From assembly GCF_010725725.1 (NCBI RefSeq), contig NZ_AP022599.1, positions 5,420,750 through 5,484,749 on the forward strand: DNA of 64,000 nucleotides. The letters run 5' to 3'. Origin of the DNA: Mycolicibacterium pulveris. Lineage in GTDB: Bacteria; Actinomycetota; Actinomycetes; Mycobacteriales; Mycobacteriaceae. The position numbers and the translations under genes are program-made. The notes under the pieces are model-generated. The model made no database searches and was not told where the DNA came from. It was given only the letters and a program-made list of their open reading frames with translations. This document shows positions 20,454-29,394 of the stretch, in pieces; position 1 is the first letter of the stretch, and the number at the start of each line of letters is the position of its first letter.

Positions 20454-21067
20454 GGTTGGCCCGGCTTGAGCTTGACGAACAGCGCCTGGGCGTCGGCGAG
20501 CACGGTGTCGCCGTCGAGCACCCGGCCCTCGATGAAGATCTTTCGGCCCTCGACGCGCTCGATGCCGGCGTCGACCTGCAGTTCCTTCTCGATCGGCACG
20601 ATCTGGCGGTAGTTGACGTGCAGGAACGCGGTGCGCTGCCGTGGCCCCTCGGTCAGCCGGAACGCGGTGTAGCCCAGCACGGAGTCGAACATCTGCGCAA
20701 TGCACCCGCCGTGCACGGCGCCGTTGCGGCCGAGGTGAAAACGGCGGAAGCGCACGATACCCTGCACGCGCCCGGCGTCGGTCTTGTGGTACTCCCCCGG
20801 GATCCCGAGCACGCTGCCCCGGTTCGGCAGGTCCAGACGCCGGCCCGACGGCGACGTCCACTCGTCGACCTCGTAGGGCGCCAGCAGCTGGGAGAGCTTG
20901 TCGAGCAGGTCGGCGGCCTCGGTGATCACCTCGTCGGGGGCGTCGACCGCGCGGGCGTGGTCCTGCAGTGTGCGAACCCCTTCGACGAACCTGCCGTAGT
21001 CCGGGCCGCCCTTGGCGGTGGGCTGCGGCGGATTGAACCCGCCACCGGGATGTGCGTCGATGCTCAC
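20450..21067 (-). CDS. PaaI-type hotdog thioesterase
   Basis: A 205-residue protein with a helical N-terminus and a single hotdog domain. The family block NGAVHGGCIAQMFDSVLGYTAF carries the HGG active-site loop, and HVNYRQIVPIEKEL is the central strand. It probably hydrolyses acyl-CoA; the substrate is unknown. It is coupled to the downstream TIGR02611 gene by a GTGA overlap. It lies 24 bp downstream of the aldo/keto reductase on the same strand. Confidence 0.85.
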   Translation of the reverse strand: MSIDAHPGGGFNPPQPTAKGGPDYGRFVEGVRTLQDHARAVDAPDEVITEAADLLDKLSQLLAPYEVDEWTSPSGRRLDLPNRGSVLGIPGEYHKTDAGRVQGIVRFRRFHLGRNGAVHGGCIAQMFDSVLGYTAFRLTEGPRQRTAFLHVNYRQIVPIEKELQVDAGIERVEGRKIFIEGRVLDGDTVLADAQALFVKLKPGQP

Positions 21068-21091
21068 CCGCTCACCGTATTGCCTGCGCCG

Positions 21092-21961
21092 TTATTCGGC
21101 GGAACCGGCTTTGCTCAGCGTTTCGAACTCGGCGTCGGACAACTCGATCGTCGCCGCGGCGACGTTCTCCTCGAGATGGGCGACTTTGGAGGTGCCCGGG
21201 ATCGGCAGCATCACCGGGGAGCGTTTGAGCAGCCACGCCAGCGCCAGCTGCGACGGGGACGCGTCGTGGTCGGCGGCGATGCGTTGCAGCGGGCCGTCGG
21301 GCGCCGCCAACGGGCCGGCCGCCAGCGGAAACCACGGGATGAACCCGATGCGTTGGGCTTCGCAGGCCGCCAGCACCGGTTCGGCGGTGCGCATGGTGAG
21401 GTTGTACATGTTCTGCACCGACACGATGTCGGCGACCTTCTGCGCGGCCTCGAGCTGCTCGACGGTGACCTCCGAGAGCCCGATGTGGCGGATCTTGCCC
21501 TCCTGCTGCAGCGCGACCAGCTCGCCCAGCTGATCCTCGAGCGGGAACTTGTCGTCGATGCGGTGCAGCTGGAACAGGTCAACGGTGTCGACGCCGAGGC
21601 GGCGCAGGCTCATCTCGCATTCCTGACGCAGGTACGGGGGGTAGCCGAGCACCGGCCACACGTCGGGCCCGGTGCGCAGCAGACCCGCCTTGGTGGCGAT
21701 CACGACGCCGTCGTAGGGATGCAGCGCTTCTCGGATCAGCTTCTCGGAGACGTAGGGCCCGTAGGAGTTGGCGGTGTCGATGAAGTTGACCCCCAACTCG
21801 ACGGCGCGGCGCAGCACCCGCAGGCACTCGTCGCGGTCCTCCGGCGGGCCCCAGGTGCCCTTTCCGGTCAACCGCATGGCGCCGAAGCCGAGGCGGTTGA
21901 TGGTCAGGTCGCCGCCGAGGGCGAACGTTCCCGATGCCTGCGCGATGCTCGTCGTGGTCAT
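21092..21961 (-). CDS. Aldo/keto reductase
   Basis: A 289-residue NADPH-dependent oxidoreductase with a TIM barrel. The catalytic Asp and Tyr lie in [17 protein letters not shown], the barrel Lys in [10 protein letters not shown], and the His in DLFQLHRID. The C-terminal cofactor block is [17 protein letters not shown]. It resembles the YajO or Tas-like group. The substrate is unknown. It is divergent from the DUF1990 gene with a 61-bp shared upstream region. Confidence 0.92.
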   Translation of the reverse strand: MTTTSIAQASGTFALGGDLTINRLGFGAMRLTGKGTWGPPEDRDECLRVLRRAVELGVNFIDTANSYGPYVSEKLIREALHPYDGVVIATKAGLLRTGPDVWPVLGYPPYLRQECEMSLRRLGVDTVDLFQLHRIDDKFPLEDQLGELVALQQEGKIRHIGLSEVTVEQLEAAQKVADIVSVQNMYNLTMRTAEPVLAACEAQRIGFIPWFPLAAGPLAAPDGPLQRIAADHDASPSQLALAWLLKRSPVMLPIPGTSKVAHLEENVAAATIELSDAEFETLSKAGSAE

Positions 21962-22022
21962 AACCCGAACGTACGCCGCTGTACGGCCCGCCCCAGCTAT
22001 GGCGCCGGTAGCCTCTGCCAGG

Positions 22023-22520
22023 GTGAAGCTGAATGAGCTGGCGTCGCTGCCGTTGACCTACGCCGAGGTCGGCGCGACGGCGGGACCGTTGCCGCAGGGT
22101 TATCAGCACGTGCAGAAGAGCGCCGTGATCGGCCGGGGCCGGAAGCGGTTCGAGGCGGCCGCCGCGGCGGGGATGCGCTGGGGCATGCTGCGCGGCGCCG
22201 GAATCAAGGTCGAGGCGACGACGGAGACCGCGCAGGTCGGCTCGGAGGTGATCGTCCACCTCGGGCCCGTGCGGGCGCCGTGCCGGGTGGTCTACGTCGT
22301 CGACGAGCCCGATCGGCGCGGATTCGCCTACGGCACGCTGCCGGGCCACGCCGAATCCGGCGAGGAGTTGTTCCTGGTCCGGTACGACCCCGACAGCGAC
22401 GAGGTGTATGCGGAGGTGACGGCATTCTCGCGGCACGCCACCTGGTGGAGCCGGTTGGCGTCACCGCTGACGGCGCTGATCCAGCGGATCGTCACAGGCC
22501 GGTATCTGCGCGCGCTTTGA
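22023..22520 (+). CDS. DUF1990 family protein
   Basis: A 165-residue protein of the DUF1990 family, with [14 protein letters not shown] and [15 protein letters not shown]. The GTG at 22023 is chosen because the longer frame from 21768 lies inside the reductase on the other strand. Family members have no known biochemical role, though a plant-associated UPF0548 label exists. It stands alone between two minus-strand genes. Confidence 0.82.
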   Translation: MKLNELASLPLTYAEVGATAGPLPQGYQHVQKSAVIGRGRKRFEAAAAAGMRWGMLRGAGIKVEATTETAQVGSEVIVHLGPVRAPCRVVYVVDEPDRRGFAYGTLPGHAESGEELFLVRYDPDSDEVYAEVTAFSRHATWWSRLASPLTALIQRIVTGRYLRAL

Positions 22521-22572
22521 GCTCAGTCCCCCTCATCGGAATACGCTGGGAAAAAGCGTGTTTCGTTCCCTG

Positions 22573-23439
22573 TCAGCCAGAAACGATCCGCGGAACCTCG
22601 ACCGGAGCTTGCGGTGCAACCGGGCGAGGAATCTCGACGTTGTTCTCCTGCACGATCACCGGATCGCCGACCTTGACGACGTCGAAGTACCACTCGGCGT
22701 CCTGGGGGCTCAGCCCGATGCAGCCATGGCTGGTGTTCTCGTATCCCATCGCGTTGACGGCCCACGGGGCAGAGTGCACGAAGATGCCACGCTGGGTGAG
22801 GCGAACGGCGTGGTCGACGATCAAGTGGTAGCCGTCCTCGGCGTCGACAGGAATGCCGACACTGCTCGAATCCATAACCACGTCACGGTCTTTGGACAAA
22901 ACCGGAAAGGTGCCGACAGGCGTCGGGTACTTCTCTCTGCCCATCGTCGCCGGGAACACCCCCGGTTCGCCGAAGTGGGGGCGGTGATGCGGTGCCGGCA
23001 GGGTCTGCGGCTCGACACCGTCGATGGTCACCGTGAACGTGTGCTCGGCGATGTTGGCGACGGCGACGACGGCGGCACCGGTCACGATGCTCGTTTTCAC
23101 GCCACCCACCGAAAGCGCCACCGTGCTGTGCGCGGGCCAGAACTCGTCGGGAGTCCATTGCACGACGTTGCTTTCGAGCCATTCGAACTTGCCGGTCATG
23201 GCCGGTGACGAGGTGATGTTGAGAGCTTGTTCCGCCGCACGCTTGTCGACGATCGGCGCGCGGAACGACACCACCACCGGATGCGCCACGCCGACCACCT
23301 GATCTGGCGAAGGCAGGATCGAGGTGATGACGTTTGTCAACGACCGGTTGGCCGCCGCCACGCTTTGATCAGCCGGGACGGCGACGACGCTGGTAGCGAC
23401 CACGATGGCAACAAGAACACACCGAACAACCCCACGCAC
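22573..23439 (-). CDS. L,D-transpeptidase with N-terminal Ig-like domain
   Basis: A 288-residue exported enzyme that would form 3-3 peptidoglycan crosslinks. Residues 1-28 are a signal peptide (VVRCVLVAIVVATSVVAVPA). A bacterial Ig-like domain follows (HPVVVSFRAPIVDK), then the YkuD catalytic domain with the His in IFVHSAPWAVNAMG and the nucleophile Cys in SHGCIGLSPQDAEWYFD. No lipobox is seen, so it is secreted or anchored by the signal peptide. The residues after the nucleophile (IGLS) differ slightly from the commoner SHGC-x-N/R. Confidence 0.93.
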   Translation of the reverse strand: MRGVVRCVLVAIVVATSVVAVPADQSVAAANRSLTNVITSILPSPDQVVGVAHPVVVSFRAPIVDKRAAEQALNITSSPAMTGKFEWLESNVVQWTPDEFWPAHSTVALSVGGVKTSIVTGAAVVAVANIAEHTFTVTIDGVEPQTLPAPHHRPHFGEPGVFPATMGREKYPTPVGTFPVLSKDRDVVMDSSSVGIPVDAEDGYHLIVDHAVRLTQRGIFVHSAPWAVNAMGYENTSHGCIGLSPQDAEWYFDVVKVGDPVIVQENNVEIPRPVAPQAPVEVPRIVSG

Positions 23440-23747
23440 GTATTTGGGCTCCCTTGAAATTTCTCTCGTGTAAATAAGATGCTATGGGTACCGCGATCAT
23501 TGGATAGGTAAGGGCGCGTGGGCAATTCGGTTAAGTATCAGTCACGGTTCGGCCACGGCCCGCGTTTGTCTCGAACCAGTCGCTGAAACGCGCGGCTTCA
23601 GTGACTGCGATGGACCCTTCGATCAATGGCTGATTCTTCTGGTAGTCAATAGGTTTGGCTACCTACCCTGCACTACTCATTACGTAGGCCGGCCGCGGTC
23701 CGCGGCGTCATCCGCGACGAGTACTAGATCTGTTGCCGCGCAGATAG
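23440..23747. other. Intergenic region, no gene seen
   Basis: About 310 bp upstream of the L,D-transpeptidase and downstream of the proline-rich protein. The first 60 bases upstream of 23439 are A/T-rich for this genome and probably contain the transpeptidase promoter. No convincing open frame, RNA gene or repeat was found. Confidence 0.5.
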
Positions 23748-23786
23748 TTTGGCCCGGTGACGAGTGCATCTCGTCACCGGGCCAAA
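23748..23786 (-). terminator. Strong hairpin terminator after the proline-rich protein gene
   Basis: A perfect 16-bp stem, TTTGGCCCGGTGACGA (23748-23763) with its complement at 23771-23786, and a 7-base loop. It lies 27 bp beyond the stop of the minus-strand gene at 23813. It lacks a clean U-tract, as is common for mycobacterial terminators. Confidence 0.65.
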
Positions 23787-23812
23787 GCCGGTACAGGGTT
23801 GGTTGCGTACGG

Positions 23813-24310
23813 TCAGCCCGCCGGGCCGGGCATGATCGGCTGCCCGGGCTGTGGTGCTCCCTCAGGAACCGGGCCCGTCGGCTGCCCCTTGCCGCTCGCA
23901 CCCCCCATCTCCGTCAGCGGAGCGCCCACAGGCAGCGGAGCCGCCACGGGGGCACCACCCGCCGCTCCCATCGGAGGAGCAAGCGGCGGCACGACCGGCG
24001 GCGGAACCACCGGCGGCGGAATCGGCGGGACCAGCGGCGGCGGCACCAGCGGCGGCGGAACCACCGGTGGCACCACCGGCGGAGGCGCCACCGGAACCGG
24101 CCCGGGCAACGCCATTGGCACTCCGGCCATATCGGTCAGCGGCAGGCAGGCGCCCGCCGGCGCCGGCGCCTCACCGGCTGATGTCTCAACACAGTCGTAG
24201 CCCCCGGTCTTAAAGGGGACGGCCGAAGCCGCTGGGCTCAACGCCATGGCTACCCCACACAACCCAGCCCCAATAACGGCTGTGATGTTGACTCGATCAA
24301 AGACCGTCAT
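23813..24310 (-). CDS. Secreted proline-rich protein with PPVVPP repeats
   Basis: A 165-residue protein starting at ATG 24310, with AAGGGA nine bases upstream; the ATG at 24328 is less well placed. It has a signal peptide (ITAVIGAGLCGVAMALSPAASA), two cysteines in the mature N-terminal part (YDCVETS and GACLPL), then a low-complexity centre of PPVVPP and PPLVPP units and a Gly/Pro tail. It is probably cell-wall associated. I do not recognise a named family. Biased codons would produce antisense frames here, but the signal peptide and site favour this strand. Confidence 0.65.
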   Translation of the reverse strand: MTVFDRVNITAVIGAGLCGVAMALSPAASAVPFKTGGYDCVETSAGEAPAPAGACLPLTDMAGVPMALPGPVPVAPPPVVPPVVPPPLVPPPLVPPIPPPVVPPPVVPPLAPPMGAAGGAPVAAPLPVGAPLTEMGGASGKGQPTGPVPEGAPQPGQPIMPGPAG

Positions 24311-24711
24311 CGACGTCGATCCCTTCATTCACATACAAAACATTCCGCATCCGCTCATGCAGCAGAACTGCACGCCGTACCGGAGTCGCGGCTATGCGAC
24401 CGCGTAAATTTCAACACCCAAATACCCCCGACGCGCCACGCCGCACCGCACCGTTTCCAAATGGTGACCCGCATGGGAGCGTTGAGTGTCATTCGGCCTG
24501 CCTGGCACCCATCGAGGTTGCTGGATGTGACGGAAATCGCCTAGCTGCAGCGCTTTTGGTTATCCAACCGTTGCCAACAAGAGTCGCTCTCGTCATCGAC
24601 GGAGGCGCGAAACTGTGCCTTCAGGGAAGACGACAATCGACGGGCAACGTTTCGTTCGGCGACATGGGGGCATTTCTGCTTAGACGGAGCACTCGAGTCA
24701 GGGGTTGATAG
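24311..24711. other. Intergenic region, no gene supported
   Basis: About 400 bp of moderately lower GC between divergent genes. A plus-strand frame at 24394-24708 lacks a ribosome site and protein-like composition. The region must carry promoters for the secreted protein (minus) and the holin-like gene (plus). No tRNA or repeat was seen. Confidence 0.45.
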
Positions 24712-24714
24712 GTG

Positions 24715-25116
24715 ATGGCTGTGGAATCCAGGCCCGCCGCCGACGCGTCGATCGGCGAGTTGATGGGCCAGTTGTCGACGCAAACGTCGCGATTGGTGCG
24801 CGACGAGCTGCGGCTAGCGCAGAAAGAGTTCCAGGACTCGGCCAAGCACGCCGGAATCGGCGCCGGCCTGTTCAGCGTGGCGGGCCTGCTCGCCTTCTTC
24901 GGGTTCGCGACGCTGATCACCGCCGGTATCGCCGCCCTGGCGCTGATACTGCCGGTGTGGGCGGCCGCGCTGATCGTCGGCGGCGTGTTGTTCCTCGCGG
25001 CGGGCATCGCCGCGCTGGTGGGACGTAAACAGACAGACGAGGTCACGCCGGCGGCACCGCGCACGGTCCAGACGGTGAAGGCCGACATCGACGAGCTGAA
25101 AGGGGCACGGTCATGA
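24715..25116 (+). CDS. DUF1469 / phage holin superfamily III-like membrane protein
   Basis: A 133-residue protein with an amphipathic N-terminal helix (GELMGQLSTQTSRLVRDELRLAQKEF) and two adjacent membrane segments separated by a short turn (residues about 47-100). This is the layout of the actinobacterial DUF1469 family, called holin-like but usually chromosomal and not phage-derived. Starts at ATG 24715. It overlaps the DUF3618 gene by four bases, a pairing that is common in actinobacteria. Confidence 0.82.
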   Translation: MAVESRPAADASIGELMGQLSTQTSRLVRDELRLAQKEFQDSAKHAGIGAGLFSVAGLLAFFGFATLITAGIAALALILPVWAAALIVGGVLFLAAGIAALVGRKQTDEVTPAAPRTVQTVKADIDELKGARS

Positions 25117-25412
25117 CCACGCCCAATGGCGGCCGCCCCGAGCCGGGCCCCTCGGCGGGGATCGAAGACATCGAGGCCGACATCGAGCAGACCCGCGCGG
25201 AGCTGGGCCAGACGGTGCAGGCGCTGTCGTCGAAGCTCGACGTCAAGGAACGCACCAAACAGAAGGCCGCCGACACCAAGGAGCGGGTGGCCGAGAAGGC
25301 CGACACGCTGAGGCACACCGCGACCGACAACCCGTCACGCACGGTGCCGATCGCCGTGGCTGCGGTTCTCGCGCTGGTGGTCGGGATCGTGATTTGGCGG
25401 CGCCGACACTAG
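25113..25412 (+). CDS. DUF3618 family protein
   Basis: A 99-residue protein with IEADIEQTRAELGQTVQALSSKLDVKERTKQKA, the family signature, then a basic amphipathic stretch and a C-terminal membrane helix followed by WRRRH. The topology suggests a tail-anchored protein with a cytoplasmic coiled coil. Overlap with the preceding DUF1469 gene implies a joint membrane role, of unknown nature. Confidence 0.85.
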   Translation: MTTPNGGRPEPGPSAGIEDIEADIEQTRAELGQTVQALSSKLDVKERTKQKAADTKERVAEKADTLRHTATDNPSRTVPIAVAAVLALVVGIVIWRRRH

Positions 25413-25434
25413 GAGCGCGCAGGAAATAGGGGGG

Positions 25435-25506
25435 TGGTCCCGACTGGGATCGAACCAGTGACCTTCCGCGTGTGAGGCGGACGCTCTCCCGCTGAGCTAC
25501 GAGACC
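25435..25506 (-). tRNA. tRNA-Val (anticodon CAC)
   Basis: On the minus strand the cloverleaf is complete: acceptor GGTCTCG with CGGGACC, anticodon stem TCCGC/GCGGA around a CTCACAC loop, and T-arm GGTTCGATCC. The anticodon CAC reads GUG. CCA is not fully encoded. Confidence 0.95.
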
Positions 25507-25808
25507 GGCAGGCCCGACCCCGAGAGGGTCGAACGACGTCGAAGACTAGCACGTACGAGGGTACCGGCCCGAATCGCCGAGGCCGTCTTGCTGGCGGTTC
25601 GCGGGCCTGGGGCCACTGCGCCGGCGGCCCGCGATCAAACACGCGATGGCGGTACGGGCCAGCGCTTCTCGGCCGGATGTCGTGAGTTACGGCTAGTCTG
25701 GTGGGTGACCCGAGCGGCGAGGCGACGACGCCGTCTCGGGATTTGTGCAGGTACGCCTGCGTGGACTATCGTCGTGCTTCGCGACGGGCGACGTGTCGTT
25801 CGTGGCGC
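25507..25808. other. Intergenic region between tRNA genes
   Basis: About 300 bp between the minus-strand tRNA-Val and the plus-strand tRNA trio. A small hairpin, CGACCC-CGAGA-GGGTCG, lies near 25514-25530. Promoters for both tRNA units must be here. No gene seen. Confidence 0.45.
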
Positions 25809-25881
25809 GCGGATGTAGCGCAGTTGGTAGCGCATCACCTTGCCAAGGTGAGGGTCGCGGGTTCGAATCCCGTCATCCGCT
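25809..25881 (+). tRNA. tRNA-Gly (anticodon GCC)
   Basis: Acceptor GCGGATG pairs with CATCCGC. The anticodon arm is CACCT-TGCCAAG-GTGAG, giving GCC, and the T-arm is GGGTTCGAATCCC. It is first of three plus-strand tRNAs, a Gly-Cys-Val order matching glyV-cysU-valU of M. tuberculosis. Confidence 0.96.
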
Positions 25882-25908
25882 CGAAGGTGCGGTGGCATCA
25901 ACCCCAGC

Positions 25909-25979
25909 GGTGGAGTGGCCGAGTGGTGAGGCAACGGCCTGCAAAGCCGTGCACACGGGTTCGATTCCCGTCTCCACCT
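25909..25979 (+). tRNA. tRNA-Cys (anticodon GCA)
   Basis: Acceptor GGTGGAG pairs with CTCCACC. The anticodon loop CTGCAAA gives GCA, and the T-arm is GGGTTCGATTCCC. It lies 28 bp after tRNA-Gly. Confidence 0.96.
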
Positions 25980-25994
25980 CAACGAAGGACCCCG

Positions 25995-26066
25995 GCGCGA
26001 TTAGCTCAGCGGGAGAGCGCTTCCCTGACACGGAAGAGGTCACTGGTTCAATCCCAGTATCGCGCA
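25995..26066 (+). tRNA. tRNA-Val (anticodon GAC), integration target
   Basis: Acceptor GCGCGAT pairs with ATCGCGC. The anticodon loop is CTGACAC (GAC) and the T-arm GGTTCAATCC. An encoded CCA follows at 26067-26069. The 3' part from 26042 is repeated at 35697, so the gene is the attB of the island and is restored by the left junction. It corresponds to valU, which I recall as the phiRv2 attachment gene in M. tuberculosis. Confidence 0.96.
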
Positions 26067-26087
26067 CCACAGTTTTTGCAGGTCAAG
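26042..26087 (+). repeat. attL, left attachment site of the island
   Basis: Direct repeat partner of 35697-35742. The first 34 bases are identical, one mismatch occurs at 26076 (T versus G), and 11 more bases match (TGCAGGTCAAG). It begins in the T-arm of tRNA-Val at ACTGGTTCAATCC and extends past the CCA end. Confidence 0.93.
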
Positions 26088-26117
26088 GCTATTTTTGCGT
26101 CCTGAACTGCCGGCGGC

Positions 26118-26136
26118 GCGGGCTATCTGCGGGCTA
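26118..26136 (+). promoter_or_regulatory. Paired arm-type integrase sites, left side
   Basis: GCGGGCTA occurs at 26118 and 26129, an 11-bp step, inside the island close to attL. The same pair, with one differing base between the copies, occurs at 35561-35579 by the integrase gene. Repeats in this place are expected for the arm-binding domain of a tyrosine integrase. Confidence 0.6.
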
Positions 26137-26179
26137 ACGGTTCTTTCGGCGGGCTGATCCCGACGAGAGGAACTGCACG

Positions 26180-29100
26180 ATGGGTGCTGAACCAAACCGC
26201 CCGACCGAAGCGCACACGAACACGGTTGAGCTGCTAATTCGTTACTGGCTGGACAGCCGAGTGTCCGATTACCCCACTACCCTAGATTTCGTGGCGGGAT
26301 TGTTCGGCAGAAACAAGGTGCGCGAGCTGGCGCAGCAGATCAAGACGGACGACATCAAGTCGTATGTTGACCTGGTCCAGGCCTGGCTGGACGACTACCG
26401 CAACGGCTCGTTACGCGACGACAACGAGACCGATCGCGAGCAGCAGTACAACCAGGACTTCTTCATGAAGATCTTGGGTTACGTCGCCAAGCCAGTGGTT
26501 CCGTTCACGTTCACTCCGAAGGACAAGACATCGGTGAAGGGTGGACAGAAAGCCGACGCTGTCCTTCGCTTCAACGACCCGGCAGCCGGTATCGACATCG
26601 TGTCTGCCGTCGTGGAACTGAAGCCCGCCAACGTCGATCTTGATAAGCCTCAGCAGCGCGAGGGAAACCTGACCCCCGTTCAGCAGGCATTCAAGTACAA
26701 GCCCATGTACCCGTCGTGCCCATTCGTGGTCGTCAGCAACTTCTATGAGTTCCGGCTGTACAACAACAACCAGCTGGATTACGAGCGGTGGACCTTGGAC
26801 GACCTGGTCGATCCCGAGGGCGACTACATCAAGTTCAAGTCGTGGTTTGTGCTGATGCGGGCCGACAACATGGTGTCGGCGACGGGTGTCTCCCCCACCG
26901 AAGCGCTGCTATCCCGCATCAGGCAGGAGCAGGAGGAGATCGGCAAGGAGTTCTACGCCGAGTATAAGGACGCTCGGATAGAGCTGCTTCAGGACATCTG
27001 GCGGAACAATCCGGCCACCCGCCACCAGTTCGACATCGCGATCCGGAAGGTCCAGACCATCATCGACCGGATTGTGTTCTCGTGCTTTGCCGAGGACAGA
27101 GGACTTCTTCCCGACAACGTCATCGGTCTCGTACTCGACCACGCCGAGCACTCACTCTTCGGCGAGTCCATTTTTGATCACTTCAAGCGATTCTTCCGTG
27201 CCGTCGATCAGGGCAACGAACCACTGGGCATCCCGACCGGCTACAACGGCGGACTCTTCGCGGAAGATGAGTGGATCGACTCGCTAAAGATCTCAGATGA
27301 GGCCATGCGGCGGTTGACGAGGCTGGGACGCTTCGACTTCCAAGAGGACCTCAGCGTCAACATCTTGGGACACATCTTCGAACAGTCAATTACCAACCTA
27401 GAAGAAATCCGTCGCAAGGTTCGAGATCAAGAAGACCTCGGAGAGTTAAAGAGCGACCCCGCCGGAGCCCGCCACCGTGAGGGGATTTACTACACACCGG
27501 ACTACATCGTCCAGCATATCGTCGACAACACCCTCGGCAAATGGCTACACGAACGGGAGTTGGAGTGCCAAGCGAAACACGGCCTGACCGGTCGGTTGGG
27601 CGAAAAGGGCTACGAACAACGACAGCAACGGGCGTACTTGGAATACCTTGTAATCCTTCAAAGCGTCAGGGTACTGGATCTAGCCTGTGGCAGCGGCGCA
27701 TTCTTGGTGTACGTCTTCGACTACCTATTGAAGGAGAACCAGCGGGTTAACTACATCCTGGGCAACATCTTCGAGGTTAATGAAGAATCGGTGCGAAAGA
27801 TTCTCTCCGACAATATTTTCGGAGTTGATATCAATGAGGAATCTGTCGAGATCACCAAGCTGAGCCTCTGGCTGAAGACAGCGCAGAAGGGCAAGAAGCT
27901 AACCGCGCTTGATGACAACATTAAGTGCGGCAACTCGCTGGTAAGCGATCCTACTTCCACCGATAAGCCCTTCTCCTGGCCTGACGCATTCCCAAAGGTC
28001 ATGAGCAATGGCGGGTTTGATGTTGTCGTTGGCAATCCGCCGTACGTCAGCGCGATCGAGATGACCAGACACTTACCGGATCGAGAGCGACGCCACATGC
28101 GAGCGGCATACGACACGGCCGTCGGCGCGGTCGACTTGTACGTCTACTTCTTCGAGCGCGGAATTGAGTTACTCAAGCCGGGAGGCAAGCTCGGCTACAT
28201 CTCACCGAATCGTTGGCTGTCGATTGGCTATGGAGCAGCGCTCCGGAGATGGCTAATCGAGCACGTGCGCATCGAGTCAATCTTGAACGCGTCGGACACT
28301 CGTGTTTTCGAGGATGCCGCAACGTATCCCGTCGTCACGACCATGACAAAAGGCAAACCAGAGCGGCGCTATCGGATCATCGCTGGACATCTTCAAGAAA
28401 GGACTGCCGTACCGCTTGCGGTGCAACATGATTCGATGAAGCTGGCAGTCCTGCCCGAGAACATCATGGGTTTCCTGCTCAACGACAAATTGCCATTGAC
28501 AGAGAAGATCTTCGAACAATCGGAACCACTTGACAGGGTGGGTGAAATCAACGCCACTTCGACGGCAGCGGAAGCCGACGAGTACGGGGCGCATGTGAGC
28601 GACACGACCGGCATCCGCATTATCAACACGGGCACAATCGATCCGTACGCCAGCATGTGGGGACTGCGCCAGTTCAGAAAGCAAGGCCGGACGTTCCTTG
28701 AGCCCTATCTGGACTTGTCCGAAGTAAGCGACCAACGACGCAAGCTTTATCAGTCACCCAAAATTATCTTCGCGAAGATCGCGTTACGAACCGAGGCGTT
28801 CTACGACGAAAACGGTGAGTACGCCTCAATTGACACCAATTGCATTCACTCCTTCAACGAGCAATTCCTCCCTGAATACGTTCTCGCATGGGTGAATTCG
28901 CGGTTATATAACTATGTCTTCAGCTGCCTGTTCGACGGGGCGCGAATGGAAGGTGGCTACCTCGGCTTCTCATCGCCGAATCTGCGGTGCACGCCAATCA
29001 AGCAGATAGCTCTGGAAGACCAAGAGCGGCTTGTCGTTCCGGCGAATCGGTTGCGCGAGCTTTACCGGGAACGCGCTGAGGCCGACGACTTCTTCAGGAA

Positions 29101-29383
29101 ACTGATCAAGACGACCTTCGGCCTCACTACATGGCCGAACGCCAACATCCCCTGGTGGACGCTAGAAGCGACCGACTTCGTCCGCAATTTCCGGAGGCGC
29201 TTCACCACGGATCAAGTTGAAGATCTGATGGCAGCTCACAACCGTCACTCGAAGATCGTCGGTGACATGGTCACCGAAATCACGAAGCTGAACCAGCAGA
29301 TCGACCGAAGCTTCTACAAATTATTCGGCTTGACCCGCCGTGAGGTGGGAATGGTCGAGGCTATGCCATTCAGCTATCTCTGA
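26180..29383 (+). CDS. Type IIG (Eco57I-like) restriction-modification enzyme
   Basis: A 1067-residue fusion of nuclease and adenine methyltransferase. The N-terminal domain has a PD-(D/E)xK-type core, KADAVLRF then VVELKPANV (residues about 130-155). A helical linker follows. The methyltransferase has motif I LDLACGSGAFLVYVF near residue 500 and motif IV GNPPYVS near 620. The C-terminal third should be the target-recognition domain. One protein therefore modifies and cuts. A site GAGAGGAA precedes the ATG. The gene is visibly richer in A/T than its neighbours and reads opposite to the other island genes, so it looks like separately acquired cargo for phage defence. Confidence 0.9.
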   Translation: MGAEPNRPTEAHTNTVELLIRYWLDSRVSDYPTTLDFVAGLFGRNKVRELAQQIKTDDIKSYVDLVQAWLDDYRNGSLRDDNETDREQQYNQDFFMKILGYVAKPVVPFTFTPKDKTSVKGGQKADAVLRFNDPAAGIDIVSAVVELKPANVDLDKPQQREGNLTPVQQAFKYKPMYPSCPFVVVSNFYEFRLYNNNQLDYERWTLDDLVDPEGDYIKFKSWFVLMRADNMVSATGVSPTEALLSRIRQEQEEIGKEFYAEYKDARIELLQDIWRNNPATRHQFDIAIRKVQTIIDRIVFSCFAEDRGLLPDNVIGLVLDHAEHSLFGESIFDHFKRFFRAVDQGNEPLGIPTGYNGGLFAEDEWIDSLKISDEAMRRLTRLGRFDFQEDLSVNILGHIFEQSITNLEEIRRKVRDQEDLGELKSDPAGARHREGIYYTPDYIVQHIVDNTLGKWLHERELECQAKHGLTGRLGEKGYEQRQQRAYLEYLVILQSVRVLDLACGSGAFLVYVFDYLLKENQRVNYILGNIFEVNEESVRKILSDNIFGVDINEESVEITKLSLWLKTAQKGKKLTALDDNIKCGNSLVSDPTSTDKPFSWPDAFPKVMSNGGFDVVVGNPPYVSAIEMTRHLPDRERRHMRAAYDTAVGAVDLYVYFFERGIELLKPGGKLGYISPNRWLSIGYGAALRRWLIEHVRIESILNASDTRVFEDAATYPVVTTMTKGKPERRYRIIAGHLQERTAVPLAVQHDSMKLAVLPENIMGFLLNDKLPLTEKIFEQSEPLDRVGEINATSTAAEADEYGAHVSDTTGIRIINTGTIDPYASMWGLRQFRKQGRTFLEPYLDLSEVSDQRRKLYQSPKIIFAKIALRTEAFYDENGEYASIDTNCIHSFNEQFLPEYVLAWVNSRLYNYVFSCLFDGARMEGGYLGFSSPNLRCTPIKQIALEDQERLVVPANRLRELYRERAEADDFFRKLIKTTFGLTTWPNANIPWWTLEATDFVRNFRRRFTTDQVEDLMAAHNRHSKIVGDMVTEITKLNQQIDRSFYKLFGLTRREVGMVEAMPFSYL

Positions 29384-29394
29384 TAAGGGGGCCG

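Noticed and set aside
23813..24310. A coding frame on the plus strand through the PPVVPP region (Gly-rich product)
   Set aside because: The minus frame has a signal peptide, a placed ribosome site and a downstream terminator; the plus product is a Gly-rich mirror.
24394..24708. A 104-codon plus-strand frame in the gap before the holin-like gene
   Set aside because: No ribosome site, no recognisable pattern and mixed composition; left as intergenic.
24715..25116. A prophage holin, because of the holin family name
   Set aside because: Paired with DUF3618 in a chromosomal setting with no phage genes nearby; the name is historical.
25435..25506. The T-arm of tRNA-Val(CAC) as a second island attachment site
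   Set aside because: It matches the core over about 17 of 18 bases, but this is the usual similarity of Val tRNAs; the flank does not match.
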